This document shows, piece after piece, positions 63,864 to 64,000 of a stretch of DNA of 64,000 nucleotides. The DNA is from Arenicola marina (Eukaryota; Annelida; Polychaeta; Arenicolidae): the NCBI GenBank assembly GCA_964019135.1, contig CAXHSH010001412.1, positions 1-64,000 of the forward strand, in the 5' to 3' direction. The translations under genes and the position numbers were made by a program. How positions within the stretch are numbered: the first letter of the stretch is position 1; every line of letters starts with the position of its first letter. Below the pieces are notes generated by a model, which was not told the origin of the DNA, ran no database searches, and saw nothing but the letters and a program-made list of their open reading frames with translations.

Positions 63864-64000
63864 GAACCTGAAAAGCGGTCAAGAATGGACAACTAGAGCG
63901 CCATCATTCACCCGTTTGGAGAGAAAGCTAGAGAGAACAAAAATGTTTTTTTTGACATTTTTTCGATGGAAACCAGGCGAAACAAATATAATGTTGCAAA
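63864..64000 (+). repeat. Truncated satellite monomer at the window end
   Basis: The first 137 bases of another monomer with A-like start bases (GAACCTG, CATCATTC), ending within the TTGCAAA that precedes the diagnostic A/B site. The array continues beyond the window. Confidence 0.95.

Larger units (their letters stand above)
6802..64000 (+). repeat. 1-kb satellite DNA array, head to tail
   Basis: About 57 full-length monomers plus one half-size monomer stand in one orientation. The repeat period is 1000 bp with single-base drifts (999-1002), most of them caused by a T-run of 7-9 T. One HindIII site (AAGCTT) occurs per monomer, for example at 7554-7559 and 13555-13560, and is lost at about 34555. 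Two main types share linked marker bases. Type A has CCAATG, CCCTGG, CACCGAAC, ATGCAATC, GACGCG, AAGATCGG and GAAACGG. Type B has CTAATG, CCCTAG, CACCCAAC, ATACAATC, GACACG, AATATCGG and GAGACGG. Short frames recur at the 1-kb period on both strands, but none looks like a gene. I recognise no known satellite family. Confidence 0.97.

Noticed and set aside
6802-64000. Regular direct repeats suggesting a CRISPR array
   Set aside because: The period is 1 kb with no unique spacers or short palindromic repeats. The context is a eukaryotic satellite with a BEL/Pao element.
6802-64000. Single genomic origin of the satellite from a tRNA, 5S or snRNA gene
   Set aside because: No A/B box pair, 5S-like or snRNA-like sequence was recognised in the monomer on either strand.

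Overview
The window is eukaryotic, non-genic DNA. It is a head-to-tail satellite array with a monomer of almost exactly 1000 bp, running from base 1 to base 64000 and broken once by a single LTR retrotransposon of the BEL/Pao type at 435-6801. BEL/Pao elements are known from animal genomes, so the host is most likely a metazoan. The gag-protease-RT style looks like elements I associate with invertebrates such as cnidarians or molluscs, but the sequence alone does not settle the species. I see no host gene, rRNA, tRNA or CRISPR.

Retrotransposon (435-6801, minus strand): two 169-bp LTRs beginning TG and ending CA, 5-bp target duplications (ACCAT), a primer-binding site resembling the end of initiator-methionine tRNA, a gag-protease-RT frame, an RNase H-integrase frame and a polypurine tract. 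The LTRs differ at only two adjacent bases, so the insertion is young. It is nevertheless broken in two places: one in-frame UAG between RT and RNase H, and an apparent frame change near the N-terminus of Gag.

Satellite (1-434 and 6802-64000): about 57 full-length monomers, all in the same orientation. Two main sequence types, called A and B here, differ at about a dozen linked sites, and mosaics of the two exist. Left domain (about 9.3-34 kb): A-rich, with a 4-monomer higher-order repeat (HOR; 11321-19322, two copies) and a 3-monomer HOR (24322-30321, two copies identical by eye). A damaged, more diverged stretch at 34.3-37.9 kb carries two deletions in a half-size monomer. Right domain (37.9-64 kb): A and B alternate with no two A monomers adjacent, first as A-B-B triplets, then as a 5-monomer HOR of 5.0 kb in three copies (42862-57863), then as 2-monomer units to the window end.

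Each monomer also carries short conserved features: three dyad symmetries, a TATA-like box with an AATAAA 167 bp downstream, and a 10-bp match to the right half of the mammalian CENP-B box. The most interesting reading is a homogenising HOR satellite, possibly centromeric or pericentromeric, with a fresh transposon insertion. That functional reading is inference.
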